From the NCBI RefSeq assembly GCF_000622145.1, contig NZ_JHWH01000020.1:28797-92796 (forward strand): DNA of 64,000 bases, in the 5' to 3' direction. This document shows positions 7,825-17,468 of this stretch, in pieces. The notes beneath the pieces were generated by a model. That model was given only the letters and a program-made list of their open reading frames with translations, was not told where the DNA came from and did no database searches. Numbering within the stretch: the stretch's first letter is position 1; every line of letters starts with the position of its first letter. Source of the DNA: Paracoccus yeei ATCC BAA-599. GTDB lineage: Bacteria > Pseudomonadota > Alphaproteobacteria > Rhodobacterales > Rhodobacteraceae. The translations under genes and the position numbers were made by a program.

Positions 7825-8736
7825 GGGATGGGACGGGGCGGGCGCACCGCCCATCGCCTCGATGCAGAATTGCACGAACGCGGTTGCGGTGGCGGTCGGG
7901 GGCAGGGCCGCCGCGCGGGCCAGGGCGATGCGGCTGGGGGGCAGGCGCCCGGTCAGGGCCAGCCGCACGACGCGGCCGCCGTCATAGGCAAGGTCGTGCG
8001 GCAGGTCGGTCGCCAGCAGGCCGACGCCCAGGCCATTGGCGACCATGGCGCGCAGCATCTCGATCGAGCCGGTCTCGGCGGCGATGCGCGGCGTCACCCC
8101 GGCGATCTGGAACAGCGACAGGAAATAGCCCCGGCTGTGGGGCAGGTCGATCAGCACCACCGGATCGGCGGCCAGATCCGCCACAGAGACGGTCCCGGCG
8201 CCGGCCAGCGGGTGCCCGGGCGGCACCAGGGCATGGGGCGGCACGGCCTGCAGCTGCGTCAGCGCCAGATCCGCCGAAAGCCCCGTGTCATAGACCAGGG
8301 CCAGGTCGATGCGGCCCCGGCGCAGGCCCTGTTCCAGATCCGCCAGGTCGCCCTCGGCCAGCGTGATCCGCGCGCCGGGATGCCTGTCGGTGAAGCCGCG
8401 CATCAGGCGCGGCGCATGGCGCGGCCCCAGCGTGGAATAGACCCCCAGCGTCAACGCGCCCTCTGGCCCCGCGGCGGGCGACAGGGTCGCGCGGGCCTGC
8501 GCGAGAAGCCCTTCAAGCGCCGCCATCTTCTGCCGCCCGAACGGGGTCGGCTGCATCCCCTGTCCCGGCAGTCGCAGGAACATCGGCTGGCCGAAATGCG
8601 CCTCGATCAGCGCCACCGCATGCGAGACCGAGGGCTGCGAGACATTCACCGCGCGCGCGGCGGCGGCGGTCGATCCGGTTTCCGCGACCGCCAGCAGGTA
8701 GGCAATCTGGCGAAGCCCGAAGGGTATAGGTTCCAT
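7819..8736 (-). CDS. LysR-family transcriptional regulator
   Basis: 305 residues, typical LysR size. The N-terminal winged HTH (LRQIAYLLAVAETGSTAAAARAV; then QPSVSHAVALIE) begins about 5 residues after the start ATG at 8736; the effector domain follows (LTLGVYSTLGPRHAPRL; LVPPGHPLAG; MVANGLGVGLLATD). It is divergent from the CoA-transferase/acyl-CoA dehydrogenase pair with an 81 bp gap, the normal layout for a LysR protein that activates the neighbouring operon in response to a pathway intermediate. Target assignment is inference from layout. Confidence 0.9.
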   Translation of the reverse strand: MEPIPFGLRQIAYLLAVAETGSTAAAARAVNVSQPSVSHAVALIEAHFGQPMFLRLPGQGMQPTPFGRQKMAALEGLLAQARATLSPAAGPEGALTLGVYSTLGPRHAPRLMRGFTDRHPGARITLAEGDLADLEQGLRRGRIDLALVYDTGLSADLALTQLQAVPPHALVPPGHPLAGAGTVSVADLAADPVVLIDLPHSRGYFLSLFQIAGVTPRIAAETGSIEMLRAMVANGLGVGLLATDLPHDLAYDGGRVVRLALTGRLPPSRIALARAAALPPTATATAFVQFCIEAMGGAPAPSHPS

Positions 8737-8817
8737 TGATCGAATCTATGCAAAGCAATTATTTCTTTCTATATCACGGCTTGTGCCATCCTGTCCTCGC
8801 CATTGAACGAGGACATC

Positions 8818-9966
8818 ATGACCGACGACCGAAAACCGCTGACCGGCATCCGGGTCCTGGACTTCACGCGGGTTCTGGCCGGCCCCTACGCCACGGCGCT
8901 GATGGCGGACCTCGGCGCCGATGTCATCAAGGTCGAGGCGCCGGGCGGTGACGAATACCGCCATATCGGTCCCTTTCGCGATGGGGAAAGCGCGCTGTTC
9001 CAGACCGCCAACCGGGGCAAGCGCTCCATCGTGCTGGACCTGCGGTCGCCGGGCGATCTGACTGTCGCGCGCGATCTGGCGCTGCGCGCCGACGTGGTGG
9101 TGGAAAACTTCCGCCCGGGCGTGATGGCGCGGCTGGGGCTGGACGCGGCCACGCTGCAGGCCCTGAACCCGCGGCTTGTCTATGCCTCGGTGTCGGGCTT
9201 CGGGCAAAGCGGGCCCAACGCGGCACGCCCCGCCTATGACATCATCGTGCAGGCCCTGTCCGGGCTGATGGCCCTGACCGGAGAGCCGGACGCCGCCCCG
9301 ACCATGGTGGGCGAGGCGATGGCCGATGTGGCGGGGGGGCTGTTTGCCGCCTGGGGGATCATGGTGGCGCTGTTCGACCGCAGCCGAACGGGGCAGGGCC
9401 GGGTCGTCGATCTGGCGCTGTTCGACGCGCTGTTGTCGATGATGCCCTCGGCAGGGGCGCGGGTTCTGGTCTGCGGCGCGGACCCCGTGCGCACGGGCAA
9501 CCGCCACGCCCTGTCCGCGCCCTTCGGCGTCTATCCTGCGGGGCAGGGGCATTTCGCGGTCGCGGTGCTGAACGACAAGCTGTTTTCGGCCTTTTGCGCG
9601 GTGATCGGCCAGCCTGGGCTGCGGGACGATCCGCGCATGGCCAGCGACGAAAGCCGCCGCGCGCATGAACCCGTCTTGGCCGAAGCGATTGCCGCCTGGG
9701 CCGGCGGGCTGACGGCGGCGCAGGCGGTGGCCGCGCTGTCGGCGGCTGGGGTGCCCGCGTCGGAACTGGCATCGGCGCGCGACGCCTGGCTGTCGGATCA
9801 GGCCCGGGCGCGGGGGCTTGTGTCCGCCGTCACGCATCCGGTGCTGGGCTCTGTCGGCCTGCCGGAACAGCCGGTGCATTTCTCGGGCAGCCCGCGCGGG
9901 ATGCGCCGGGCGGCGCCGGGGCTGGATGAACATGGCGCCGAGATCCGCGCCGAACTGGGAAAGTGA
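8818..9966 (+). CDS. CaiB/BaiF family III CoA-transferase
   Basis: 382 residues. The start ATG at 8818 has GAGG about 9 bp upstream; a TTG at 8803 in frame is less well placed. N-terminal family hallmark LTGIRVLDFTRVLAGPYAT, then ADLGADVIKVEAPGG; the catalytic aspartate is expected in AYDIIVQALSG (about residue 143). Such enzymes move CoA between carboxylic acids (formate/oxalate, carnitine/crotonobetaine, itaconate or mesaconate with succinate). An acyl-CoA dehydrogenase gene starts 2 bp later, so the pair likely activates an acid to its CoA ester and desaturates it. The acid is not evident from the sequence. Confidence 0.9.
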   Translation: MTDDRKPLTGIRVLDFTRVLAGPYATALMADLGADVIKVEAPGGDEYRHIGPFRDGESALFQTANRGKRSIVLDLRSPGDLTVARDLALRADVVVENFRPGVMARLGLDAATLQALNPRLVYASVSGFGQSGPNAARPAYDIIVQALSGLMALTGEPDAAPTMVGEAMADVAGGLFAAWGIMVALFDRSRTGQGRVVDLALFDALLSMMPSAGARVLVCGADPVRTGNRHALSAPFGVYPAGQGHFAVAVLNDKLFSAFCAVIGQPGLRDDPRMASDESRRAHEPVLAEAIAAWAGGLTAAQAVAALSAAGVPASELASARDAWLSDQARARGLVSAVTHPVLGSVGLPEQPVHFSGSPRGMRRAAPGLDEHGAEIRAELGK

Positions 9967-9968
9967 CC

Positions 9969-11102
9969 ATGACCGATTGGAACGAGGACGAAGCCGCGCT
10001 TCTGGAACAGATCGGGCGATTTGCCCAAAACGTCCTGGCCCCGCGCGCCGCCGAACTGGACGAGACGGCGACCTTTGCCATCTGCCACCTGCCCGCCATG
10101 GCGGACCTGGGCCTGATGGGCCTGAACCTGCCCCAGGACGACGGCGGCCTGGGCCTGTCCGGCCCGGCGCTCTATCGCGCCGTGGAACTGATCGCGGGGG
10201 CCTGCGGATCGACCGCCTCGCTGCTGACGGCGCATTACCTGGCGACGGATTCGCTGCACCTGGGGGCGGATGCGGCGCTGCGGGCGCGTTTTCTGCCGCG
10301 CGCGGCGGCGGGCAGCCTGGGCGCCTTTGCCCTGACCGAACCGCAGGCGGGGTCGAACCCGGCCGACATGCGCACGCTCGCGCGGCGCGACGGCGCGGGC
10401 TATCGGCTGCGCGGGGCAAAATGCTTCATCTCGAACGCGGGTGCGGCGGATTTCATGGTGGTCTATGCCAAGACCGACCCGCAGGCCGGCGCGCGCGGCG
10501 TCTCGGCCTTCGTGCTAGAGCCCAGGGCGACCGAGGGCATCGGCATCGCGCCTGCCGAACGCACCATGGGCCTGCGCGGCGGCCATGTCTTTGGCGTCAC
10601 CTTGGACGATTGCTTCGTCCCCGAGGAGAACCGCATCGGGGCCGAGGGCACGGGGTTTCGCACCGCGATGAAGGTCCTGGACAACGGCCGGATCGAGGTC
10701 GCGGCCCAGGCCACCGGCATCGCCGAGGCGGCGCTGAGCGCGGCCGTCGCCTATGCCAGGGAACGGCAGGTGGGCGGTCATCCGATTGCCGATTTCCAGG
10801 GCCTGCAATGGATGCTGGCCGACAGCGCCAACGACCTGGCGGCGGCCCGCGCCCTGGGCCTGTCGGCGGCGCGCCTGCGGGGCACCGGGGCGCGCTATTC
10901 CACCGAAAGCGCCCATGCCAAGCTGTTCGCATCCGAGGCCGCCTGGCGCATCGCCGACCGGGCGCTGCAGATCCACGGCGGCTATGGCTATTGCCGCGAC
11001 TTTCCGCTGGAACGCTATCTGCGCGACCTGCGGATCTTTCGCATCTACGAAGGCAGTTCGGAAATCCAGCGCAGCATCATCGCGCGCGGGCTGCTGGCGT
11101 GA
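9969..11102 (+). CDS. Acyl-CoA dehydrogenase
   Basis: 377 residues from ATG at 9969, 2 bp after the CoA-transferase stop (a GTG at 9963 in frame would overlap it). Domain order is normal: helical N-terminal domain, middle beta domain with the FAD/substrate motif FALTEPQAGSNPADM and FISNAG, and C-terminal helical domain with ALQIHGGYGYCRDFPLERYLRD. The catalytic base is the glutamate of YEGSSEIQR (near residue 365), as in short/branched-chain and butyryl-CoA dehydrogenases. It introduces a trans-2 double bond and passes electrons to ETF. Coupling with CaiB suggests a short or branched acid supplied as CoA ester. Confidence 0.9.
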   Translation: MTDWNEDEAALLEQIGRFAQNVLAPRAAELDETATFAICHLPAMADLGLMGLNLPQDDGGLGLSGPALYRAVELIAGACGSTASLLTAHYLATDSLHLGADAALRARFLPRAAAGSLGAFALTEPQAGSNPADMRTLARRDGAGYRLRGAKCFISNAGAADFMVVYAKTDPQAGARGVSAFVLEPRATEGIGIAPAERTMGLRGGHVFGVTLDDCFVPEENRIGAEGTGFRTAMKVLDNGRIEVAAQATGIAEAALSAAVAYARERQVGGHPIADFQGLQWMLADSANDLAAARALGLSAARLRGTGARYSTESAHAKLFASEAAWRIADRALQIHGGYGYCRDFPLERYLRDLRIFRIYEGSSEIQRSIIARGLLA

Positions 11103-11138
11103 CGGTGCCCGGCGCGGCACCGGCATCACGCGGCCCGG

Positions 11139-12002
11139 TCACGGGATGGCCTTGAACAGCGCGCCGACCTGCCGCAGATGCGCCTTGCCCAGCGGCGCGT
11201 TCACCGCGCTGCACAAGAACAGCCGCTCGGCCAGCCTGCGGTTCGCCAGCTTCGCGAACCGGAACCGCCCCGAGGCCACCCCTGCAGCGGCATCCAGCGA
11301 CGTCAGGAAGCTGATCCCGATGCCGGCCGCCACATAATCGGTCAGCAGCGCGATCGCGTTGGTGCGCAGCACGATCCGGGGTTCGGCATGGACGCGATAG
11401 ATCTCGGCATCCAGGCGCGGCCAGACCGACAGGCTGGTATCGGGCAGGCACAGCGGATGGTGGACGCAATCCTCCAGCCGGAAGGGCGCGGTGCCGCGCG
11501 GGGCCAGCGCCGGGGCATAGACCACGCCCAGGTCATAGCTGCGTTCGTCGTGCACGCGCAGTTCCGGCAGGCGCGGCACGTTGAAGGCCAGCATGGCGTC
11601 GATCTGGTTGCCGCGCAGCTGTTCGACCAGCGCCTCGGTGCTGCCGACGCGGATCGTCAGGGCGCCGCCGCCCGCCAGACCATGCGCCAGAAACGGCGTC
11701 AGACATTCCATCACCCCCAGCCGAAGCCCCGGCGCGCCGCCGCGCGTCCGCATGGCGGCGCGCAGCGCGGTTTCGTCGTCCAGCCATTTCTGTGCCTGCG
11801 CCAGCAGCGCCTCGCCCGGTTCGGTCAGGCGCACGCCCTGCGGCACGCGGACGAACAGCGGCGTTCCGAAGCCCTGCTCCAGGATCTGCATCTGCCGGCT
11901 CAGGGCAGAGGCGGACAGGTTCAGCTTCTCGGCCGCGCGGCGGATGGATTTTTCGCGCGCGACCTCGATGAAGGTGAAAAACTCGCGCGAGAACGCCGAC
12001 AC
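11139..12002 (-). CDS. LysR-family transcriptional regulator
   Basis: 287 residues. HTH at the N-terminus (FFTFIEVAREKSIRRAAEKL; SASALSRQMQILEQ) and a LysR effector domain (LRLGVMECLTPFLAHGL; then YVAAGIGISFLTSLD). The gene is divergent from the nucleoside deaminase and nucleobase permease genes with a 116 bp intergenic region, so it most likely senses a purine or pyrimidine intermediate and activates that operon. This target is inferred from orientation only. The gene is convergent with the acyl-CoA dehydrogenase gene, 36 bp apart. Confidence 0.88.
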   Translation of the reverse strand: MSAFSREFFTFIEVAREKSIRRAAEKLNLSASALSRQMQILEQGFGTPLFVRVPQGVRLTEPGEALLAQAQKWLDDETALRAAMRTRGGAPGLRLGVMECLTPFLAHGLAGGGALTIRVGSTEALVEQLRGNQIDAMLAFNVPRLPELRVHDERSYDLGVVYAPALAPRGTAPFRLEDCVHHPLCLPDTSLSVWPRLDAEIYRVHAEPRIVLRTNAIALLTDYVAAGIGISFLTSLDAAAGVASGRFRFAKLANRRLAERLFLCSAVNAPLGKAHLRQVGALFKAIP

Positions 12003-12118
12003 GGTGCAGGCTCCGTGTGCAGTATTTTCGAACAGGATGCGCGATTCATTCTGTTTGGCGCAATCCCCGTTCGGGGCGATCCTGCGGGGACAACAAGAAA
12101 CCGACAGGAAGGCAACCC

Positions 12119-12619
12119 ATGACCACCGACACGCTGACCCGCACCGTATCCGAGACGGACCTGAAGAACCTGCGCGAGACGATGAGGATCGCCCAGGCCA
12201 GCCGCGAAAGCGGCAACCATCCCTTCGGCGCGCTGCTGGCGGGCCCCGACGGAGAGGTGCTGCTGCGATCCGGCAACACGCACAAGGACGACAAGGGCAC
12301 CGGCCATGCCGAGATGAACGTCGCCCGCGCCGCCGCCAAGGCCTATGCGCCCGAGTTCCTGGCCGAATGCACCCTCGTCACCTCGGTCGAGCCCTGCTGC
12401 ATGTGTTCGGGCGGCACCTATTGGGCGGGCATCGGCCGGGTGGTCTATGGCATGACGGAAAAGCGCCTGGCGGAACTGACCGGCGACAATCCCGAAAACC
12501 TGACCATGGACATGCCATGCGAACGCATCTTCGACGCCGGCCAGCGCAAGGTCGCCGTCGTCGGCCCCGTCCCCGAGCTTGAGGACGAGATCGCCCGCGC
12601 CCACGAGGGGTTCTGGTAA
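12119..12619 (+). CDS. Nucleoside/nucleobase deaminase (cytidine-deaminase-like zinc fold)
   Basis: 166 residues. Zinc-dependent deaminase signature is complete: HAE at 63-65 (zinc His, proton-shuttle Glu) and PCCMC at 92-96 (zinc cysteines C93 and C96). The shape, with a C-terminal MDMPCERIFDAG segment, resembles guanine deaminase GuaD and related bacterial nucleobase deaminases rather than tRNA-specific TadA. The NCS2 permease begins 26 bp downstream, so uptake followed by hydrolytic deamination of a purine or cytosine-type base is likely. Candidate activities are guanine to xanthine, or deamination of an aminopurine; sequence alone does not choose. Confidence 0.85.
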   Translation: MTTDTLTRTVSETDLKNLRETMRIAQASRESGNHPFGALLAGPDGEVLLRSGNTHKDDKGTGHAEMNVARAAAKAYAPEFLAECTLVTSVEPCCMCSGGTYWAGIGRVVYGMTEKRLAELTGDNPENLTMDMPCERIFDAGQRKVAVVGPVPELEDEIARAHEGFW

Positions 12620-12645
12620 GGCCGGGCCTGCCAGAGGACGATCCC

Positions 12646-14040
12646 ATGTCACAAGACCTGATGGACCTTGGCGCGGCGCAGGCCGGCGCCCCCGAACCCC
12701 TGCGCGCCGTCGCGCCCGTCGATGAAATCCTGCCTGCGGGGCGCATGTCCCTGCTGGCGGTGCAGCATGTGCTGGTGATGTACACGGGCGCCATTGCGGT
12801 GCCCTTCATCATCGGCAGCGCGCTGAACCTGACGCAGGCGCAGGTCGCCTATCTGATCCAGGCCGATCTGATCACCTGCGGCATAGCTACCCTGATCCAG
12901 ACCGTGGGCTTCTGGCGCTTCGGCGTCCGCATGCCGCTGATGCAGGGCATCACCTTCGCCGCCATCTCGCCGGTCATCGCCATCGGGTCGAACCCGGCGA
13001 TCCTGGCGGCGGGGCCGAACGCGGGCCTGCAGGCCATCTATGGCGCGGTCATCGCGGCGGGCGCCTTCGCGATCCTGATGGCACCCTTGGGCCGCTATAT
13101 CGTGCGGGCCTTTCCGCCGGTGGTGGTCGGCGCGGTGCTGACGATCATGGGTCTCAGCCTGCTGCCGGTGGCGATCCAGTATGCCCAGGGCGGCTTCGTG
13201 CCCGACGCGGGCAAGCCCGCCTATATCGGCCTGGCCTTCCTGGTGCTGGCGGCCATCGTCGCCCTGAATGTCTTCGGGCGCGGCTTCGTCAAGAACATCT
13301 CGGTGTTTCTGGGCCTGATCGTGGGGGTGGTGCTGGCGGGCGTCATGGGCATGCTGGACTTCGGCGCGGTCGCGGATGCGGCCCCGGTCGCGGTCGTCAC
13401 CCCCTTCGCCTTCGGCATGCCGAGCTTTCACCTGGTGCCGATCCTGACCATGTGCCTTGTGGTCGCGATCACCTGGGTGGAATCCATCGGCGACGCCATC
13501 GTCGTGGGCGAGATGGTCGAGAGGCCCGCCACCGAGCGGACCATCTCGGATCTGCTGCGGGCGGACGGGCTGTCGACGATGATCGGCGGGGTGATGAATT
13601 CGTTTCCCTATACCGCGTTTTCCGAGAACGTGGCCCTGGTCAACATCACCGGCGTGCGCAGCCGCTGGACCGTGGCCCTGGCCGGCTGCTTCCTGATCGT
13701 GCTGGGCCTGTCGCCGATGCTGGCCACCGCCATCGCGTCGCTGCCCAAGCCCGTCGTCGGCGGGGCGGGCTTCGTGATGTTCGGCACCCTTGTCGTGGTC
13801 GGCATCAAGACCCTGCAAAGGACCGATTTCGACACCACCTTCAACAACTTCATGGTCGTGGGCCTGAGCGTCGCCATGGCGATGATCACCATCGTCGAGC
13901 CCGGCTTCTTCGGCTTCATGCCGGACTGGTCGCAGGTGGTGTTCCATTCGCCGGTCATCATGGGCGCGCTGACCGCGATCGGGGCCAACGCGGCGCTGAA
14001 CGGCCTGCGCGGACCCACGGGCATCGCCGCCGCGCATTGA
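12646..14040 (+). CDS. NCS2-family nucleobase:cation symporter (xanthine/uracil permease family)
   Basis: 464 residues with about 14 hydrophobic segments. The NCS2 landmark [16 protein letters not shown] lies near residue 45, and the substrate-site region is seen as [13 protein letters not shown] and later [14 protein letters not shown] plus [18 protein letters not shown]. The [11 protein letters not shown] form is typical of the xanthine/urate branch (XanQ/UacT/PbuX) more than of uracil permease UraA. It would import a purine with protons for the deaminase encoded just upstream. A strong hairpin with a T-rich tail follows the stop codon and ends the operon. Confidence 0.88.
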   Translation: MSQDLMDLGAAQAGAPEPLRAVAPVDEILPAGRMSLLAVQHVLVMYTGAIAVPFIIGSALNLTQAQVAYLIQADLITCGIATLIQTVGFWRFGVRMPLMQGITFAAISPVIAIGSNPAILAAGPNAGLQAIYGAVIAAGAFAILMAPLGRYIVRAFPPVVVGAVLTIMGLSLLPVAIQYAQGGFVPDAGKPAYIGLAFLVLAAIVALNVFGRGFVKNISVFLGLIVGVVLAGVMGMLDFGAVADAAPVAVVTPFAFGMPSFHLVPILTMCLVVAITWVESIGDAIVVGEMVERPATERTISDLLRADGLSTMIGGVMNSFPYTAFSENVALVNITGVRSRWTVALAGCFLIVLGLSPMLATAIASLPKPVVGGAGFVMFGTLVVVGIKTLQRTDFDTTFNNFMVVGLSVAMAMITIVEPGFFGFMPDWSQVVFHSPVIMGALTAIGANAALNGLRGPTGIAAAH

Positions 14041-14054
14041 CGGTCGGGAAAAGC

Positions 14055-14087
14055 GGAAAGGCCCGGGTGCGCGCCCGGGCCTTTTCC
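14055..14087 (+). terminator. Rho-independent terminator after the NCS2 permease
   Basis: GGAAAGGCCCGGG pairs with CCCGGGCCTTTTCC around a 6-base loop; the stem is perfect in its GC core and its 3' arm runs into TTTTCC. It lies 15 bp after the permease stop. The flanking A and T tracts make it able to act on both strands. Confidence 0.8.
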
Positions 14088-14155
14088 TTGCCTGCCGCCA
14101 GGACCCGCACCGCGCGCCAAGGCGGGGGCGGACAGGGGCCGGCCGGCAGGCAAAT

Positions 14156-16486
14156 TCAGCGATGCGCGCCGGCGCAGCCGCAATCGGTCGTTTCCAGGGG
14201 CCTTTCCCCGACGGGCAGCGGCTCCAGGTCGCCCTTGCGCAATGCCCTGGCCGCCGCGACCAGGTTTCGCAGCGCCGCCTCGGTCTCGGCCCAGCCGCGG
14301 GTCTTCAGCCCGCAGTCGGGGTTCACCCACAGCCGCTCGGCCGGGATCACGCTTGCGGCCTTGCGCAGCAGCGTGACCATGTCCGCCACCGGGGGCACGC
14401 GCGGGCTGTGGATGTCCCAGACCCCGGGCCCGATCTCGTTCGGATAGGCGAAATCGCCGAACACCGTCAGCAGCTCCATGTCCGAGCGCGCGGTCTCGAT
14501 CGAGATCACGTCGGCATCCATCGCCGCGATGGCGGGCATGATGTCGTTGAACTCGGAATAGCACATATGGGTGTGGATCTGGGTGTCGTCGCGCACCGGA
14601 CTGGCCGACAGGCGGAAACAGTCCACCGCCCATTGCAGATAGGCGTCCCAGTCCGCGCGGCGCAGCGGCAGCCCCTCGCGGATCGCGGGTTCGTCGATCT
14701 GGATCGCCTTGATCCCGGCGGCCTCGAGATCGGCCACCTCGTCGCGGATCGCCAGCGCGATCTGCCGGCAGGTCTGCGCGCGCGGCTGGTCGTCGCGGAC
14801 GAAGGACCATTGCAGGATGGTGACCGGCCCGGTCAGCATTCCCTTCATCGGCCGGTCGGTCAGCGACTGGGCAAAGCGCGACCAGCCCACCGTCATCGGC
14901 CTGGGCCGCGACACGTCGCCGAAGATCAGCGGCGGCTTGACGCAGCGCGAGCCATAGCTTTGCACCCAGCCAAGGCGTGTGAAGGCAAAGCCCGACAGCT
15001 GCTCGCCGAAATATTCCACCATGTCGTTGCGCTCGAATTCGCCGTGGACCAGCATGTCCAGGCCAAGCGCCTCTTGCCGGCGGATGCAATCCTGGGTCTG
15101 CCGCTTCAGGAAGGCGTCGTAGGCGCCGTCCGCCAGCAGCCCCTTGCGGTGGTCGGCGCGCGCGCGGCGCACCTCGGCCGTCTGCGGGAAGGACCCGATC
15201 GTGGTGGTCGGAAAGGCCGGCAGGCCCAGCCGCGCCGCCTGCGCCCGCTGCCGCGCCGGATAGTCCGAGGCGCGGCGCAGGTCGGCCGGCGTCACCGCCG
15301 CCGCCCGGGTCTTGACCGCCGGGTCGTGGATGCGGGCCGAAGCCGCGCGGCCCGCCACGGCGCGGGCATTGGCGGCCAGTTCGATGGCCACGTCCTGCCC
15401 GTTCAGCGCGCGGCTGAGCGTCGCCACCTCGGCCAGTTTCTGCACGGCGAAGGACAGCCAGGATTTCAGTTCGCCGTCCAGCTCGGTTTCGGCATCCAGG
15501 TCCATCGGCACATGCAGAAGCGAACAGGAGGGCGCGATCTGGATGCGCCCCGGCCCCAGCGCCGCCACGGCCTGCTGCGCCAGCGCCAGCGCGGCGGCCA
15601 GGTCGGCGCGCCAGACATTGCGCCCGTCGATCAGGCCCAGCGACAGCAGCTTGTCGCCCGCCCCGGCCAGCAGCTGCGGCAGTTGCCCCGGCGCGCGCAC
15701 CAGATCGACATGCAGCCCGACCACCGGCAGCGACAGCGCCAGGTCAAGGTTGTCGTCCAGCGCGCCGAAATAGCTGGCGACCAGCAGCTTCGGCCCGGCC
15801 TGCGCCAGTTCAGCATAGGCCGCCGCAAAGCCCGCGCGCTGCGCCGGGCTCAGGTCGGTGACCAGCACCGGCTCGTCGATCTGGACCCAATGCGCGCCGG
15901 CCTTGGCCAGTTCGCGCAGCACCTGCGCATAGACCGGCAGCACGCGGGGCAGCAGCGCGACGGGGTCCAGGCCCGGCTCCTTGGCCTTGCCGAGGCTCAG
16001 CCAGGTCAGCGGCCCGACCAGCACCGGCCGGGTCTGGTGGCCAAGCGCGCGGGCCTAAAGGAAGTCCTCGACCGGCTTGCGCGAGGCCAGCGCAAAGCTC
16101 TGGTCGCGGGTGAATTCGGGGACGATGTAATGGTAATTGGTGTCGAACCACTTGGTCATCTCCATCGCCGGGGCCTCGGTGGTGCCCCGCGCCATGGCGA
16201 AATACTGCGCCAGCGTCACCCGCCCCTCGACGGTGCCAAAGCGCGGCGGCACCGCGCCCAGCATCGCCGTGGTGTCCAGCATCTGGTCGTAAAGCGAAAA
16301 GTCGTTCGACGGGATGCGGTCGATCCCGGCCTCGGCTTGCAGCGCCCAATGCGCGGCGCGCAGGCGTGCGGCCTCGGCCAGCAGCGCGGGTTCGGACAGA
16401 TCGCCGCGCCAATGCGCCTCGACGGCGGTCTTGAGTTCGCGCCGCGCGCCGATGCGCGGAAAGCCGAGTGTGGCGGAAAGGGTCAT
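14156..16486 (-). pseudogene. metE: Cobalamin-independent methionine synthase with one internal stop codon
   Basis: Full MetE homology over 776 codons from ATG at 16486 (GGAGG 8 bp upstream) to 14156, but codon 144 is TAG (16055-16057) where the family has glutamate or similar ([21 protein letters not shown]). The frame before and after is the same, so this is a single nonsense change, not a frameshift. Everything else looks functional: N-terminal folate domain start [13 protein letters not shown], and all zinc ligands in E. coli-like places (H640 and C642 in [11 protein letters not shown]664, C725 in [10 protein letters not shown]). Without suppression no full enzyme is made and methionine synthesis would depend on MetH. 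A sequencing error is possible. The divergent metR gene is intact. Confidence 0.88.
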
Positions 16487-16527
16487 GGCAGCCTCCTGTT
16501 CGGGTCCGGGCCGGAATAGGGCTGATG

Positions 16528-16542
16528 TTCCATGATCTGGAA
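16528..16542. promoter_or_regulatory. LysR-type (MetR) binding site between metE and metR
   Basis: Perfect inverted repeat TTCCA-N5-TGGAA in the 94 bp metE-metR divergent region, 41 bp upstream of the metE start and 38 bp upstream of the metR start. Its arms and spacing resemble MetR sites (TGAA-N5-TTCA type) and the general LysR T-N11-A rule. Homocysteine is the usual MetR co-effector. Confidence 0.6.
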
Positions 16543-16580
16543 ATGGTAATTTCTCATCGACCAATGAATGGAGATCATGG

Positions 16581-17468
16581 ATGCTTGACCGCCAGCACTT
16601 GGCCATCCTGCGCGAGGTGGACCGCCTGGGCAGCGTGACCGCCGCCGCCGACCGGCTGAACCTGACGCAGTCGGCCGTCAGCCACACCATGCGCAAGTTC
16701 GAGCACCGCCATCGCGTCGCCGTCTGGCAGAAAGAGGGGCGCGGACTGCGCCTGACCCAGGCCGGGCGATACCTGCTGGCGCTGGCGCAGCGCGTGCTGC
16801 CCCAGATCGAACATGCCGAGACGGTGCTGGCCGATTTCGCCGCCGGCCAGCGCGGCGCGCTGCGGGTGGGGATGGAGTGCCATCCCTGCCAGCAATGGCT
16901 GATGCGCGTCGTCTCGCCCTATCTGGCGGCCTGGCCGGATGTCGACCTGGACCTGCGCAGCGGCTTTCGCTTTGGCGGCATCGCGGCCCTGCTGGGGCAC
17001 GAGATCGACCTGCTGATCACCCCCGACCCGCTGGACCTGCCGGGCATTACCTATCGCGCGGTCTTCGACTATGAACTGGTGCTGGCCGTGCCCCAAGGCC
17101 ATGCCATCGGCGCGGTCGCCGCGCCCGCGGACCTGACGCGCGAGGTGCTGATCACCTATCCCCTCGAACCGGCCCGGCTGGACATCTTCACCCGTTTCCT
17201 GGTGCCGGGCAACTGCCTGCCGCTGCGCCATCGCACGGTCGAGACGACCGAGATGATGCTGCACCTGGTCGCGGCGGGGCGCGGGGTCAGCGCGGTTCCC
17301 GACTGGCTGCTGCACGAGGCGGGCCGCGGCCTGCCGATCCGCGCCGCCCGGATCGGGCCGGGGCTGGCCAAGTCGATCCACCTGGGCACCCGGCGCGGCG
17401 AGGACGCGACCGATTACATCGCCGGCTTCCTGGCGCTGGCCGCGCAGGTTCAGCCCGCCGCCGAATAG
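16581..17468 (+). CDS. metR: LysR-family methionine regulator MetR
   Basis: 295 residues from ATG at 16581. The N-terminal HTH ([33 protein letters not shown]) and effector domain have the MetR-specific features [15 protein letters not shown] (around 96-110) and [15 protein letters not shown]. The gene is divergent from metE with a clear LysR palindrome between them, the standard metE/metR layout; MetR with homocysteine activates metE and represses itself. The regulator looks intact although its main target has a stop codon. It converges with the regulator remnant downstream, with stops overlapping by 19 bp. Confidence 0.92.
   Translation: MLDRQHLAILREVDRLGSVTAAADRLNLTQSAVSHTMRKFEHRHRVAVWQKEGRGLRLTQAGRYLLALAQRVLPQIEHAETVLADFAAGQRGALRVGMECHPCQQWLMRVVSPYLAAWPDVDLDLRSGFRFGGIAALLGHEIDLLITPDPLDLPGITYRAVFDYELVLAVPQGHAIGAVAAPADLTREVLITYPLEPARLDIFTRFLVPGNCLPLRHRTVETTEMMLHLVAAGRGVSAVPDWLLHEAGRGLPIRAARIGPGLAKSIHLGTRRGEDATDYIAGFLALAAQVQPAAE

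Noticed and set aside
14162..16519. A 785-codon plus-strand frame
   Set aside because: Antisense to metE, low-complexity composition and no motif; metE homology on the other strand is complete.
16487..16580. A cobalamin or SAM riboswitch ahead of metE
   Set aside because: The leader is under 100 bp, shared with metR, and shows no B12-box or SAM aptamer pattern; a LysR palindrome explains control.
16055..16696. Reading the metE region as two adjacent short genes
   Set aside because: The parts are in the same frame and together cover MetE exactly, separated by one TAG codon; the part before 16486 overlaps the metE-metR control region.
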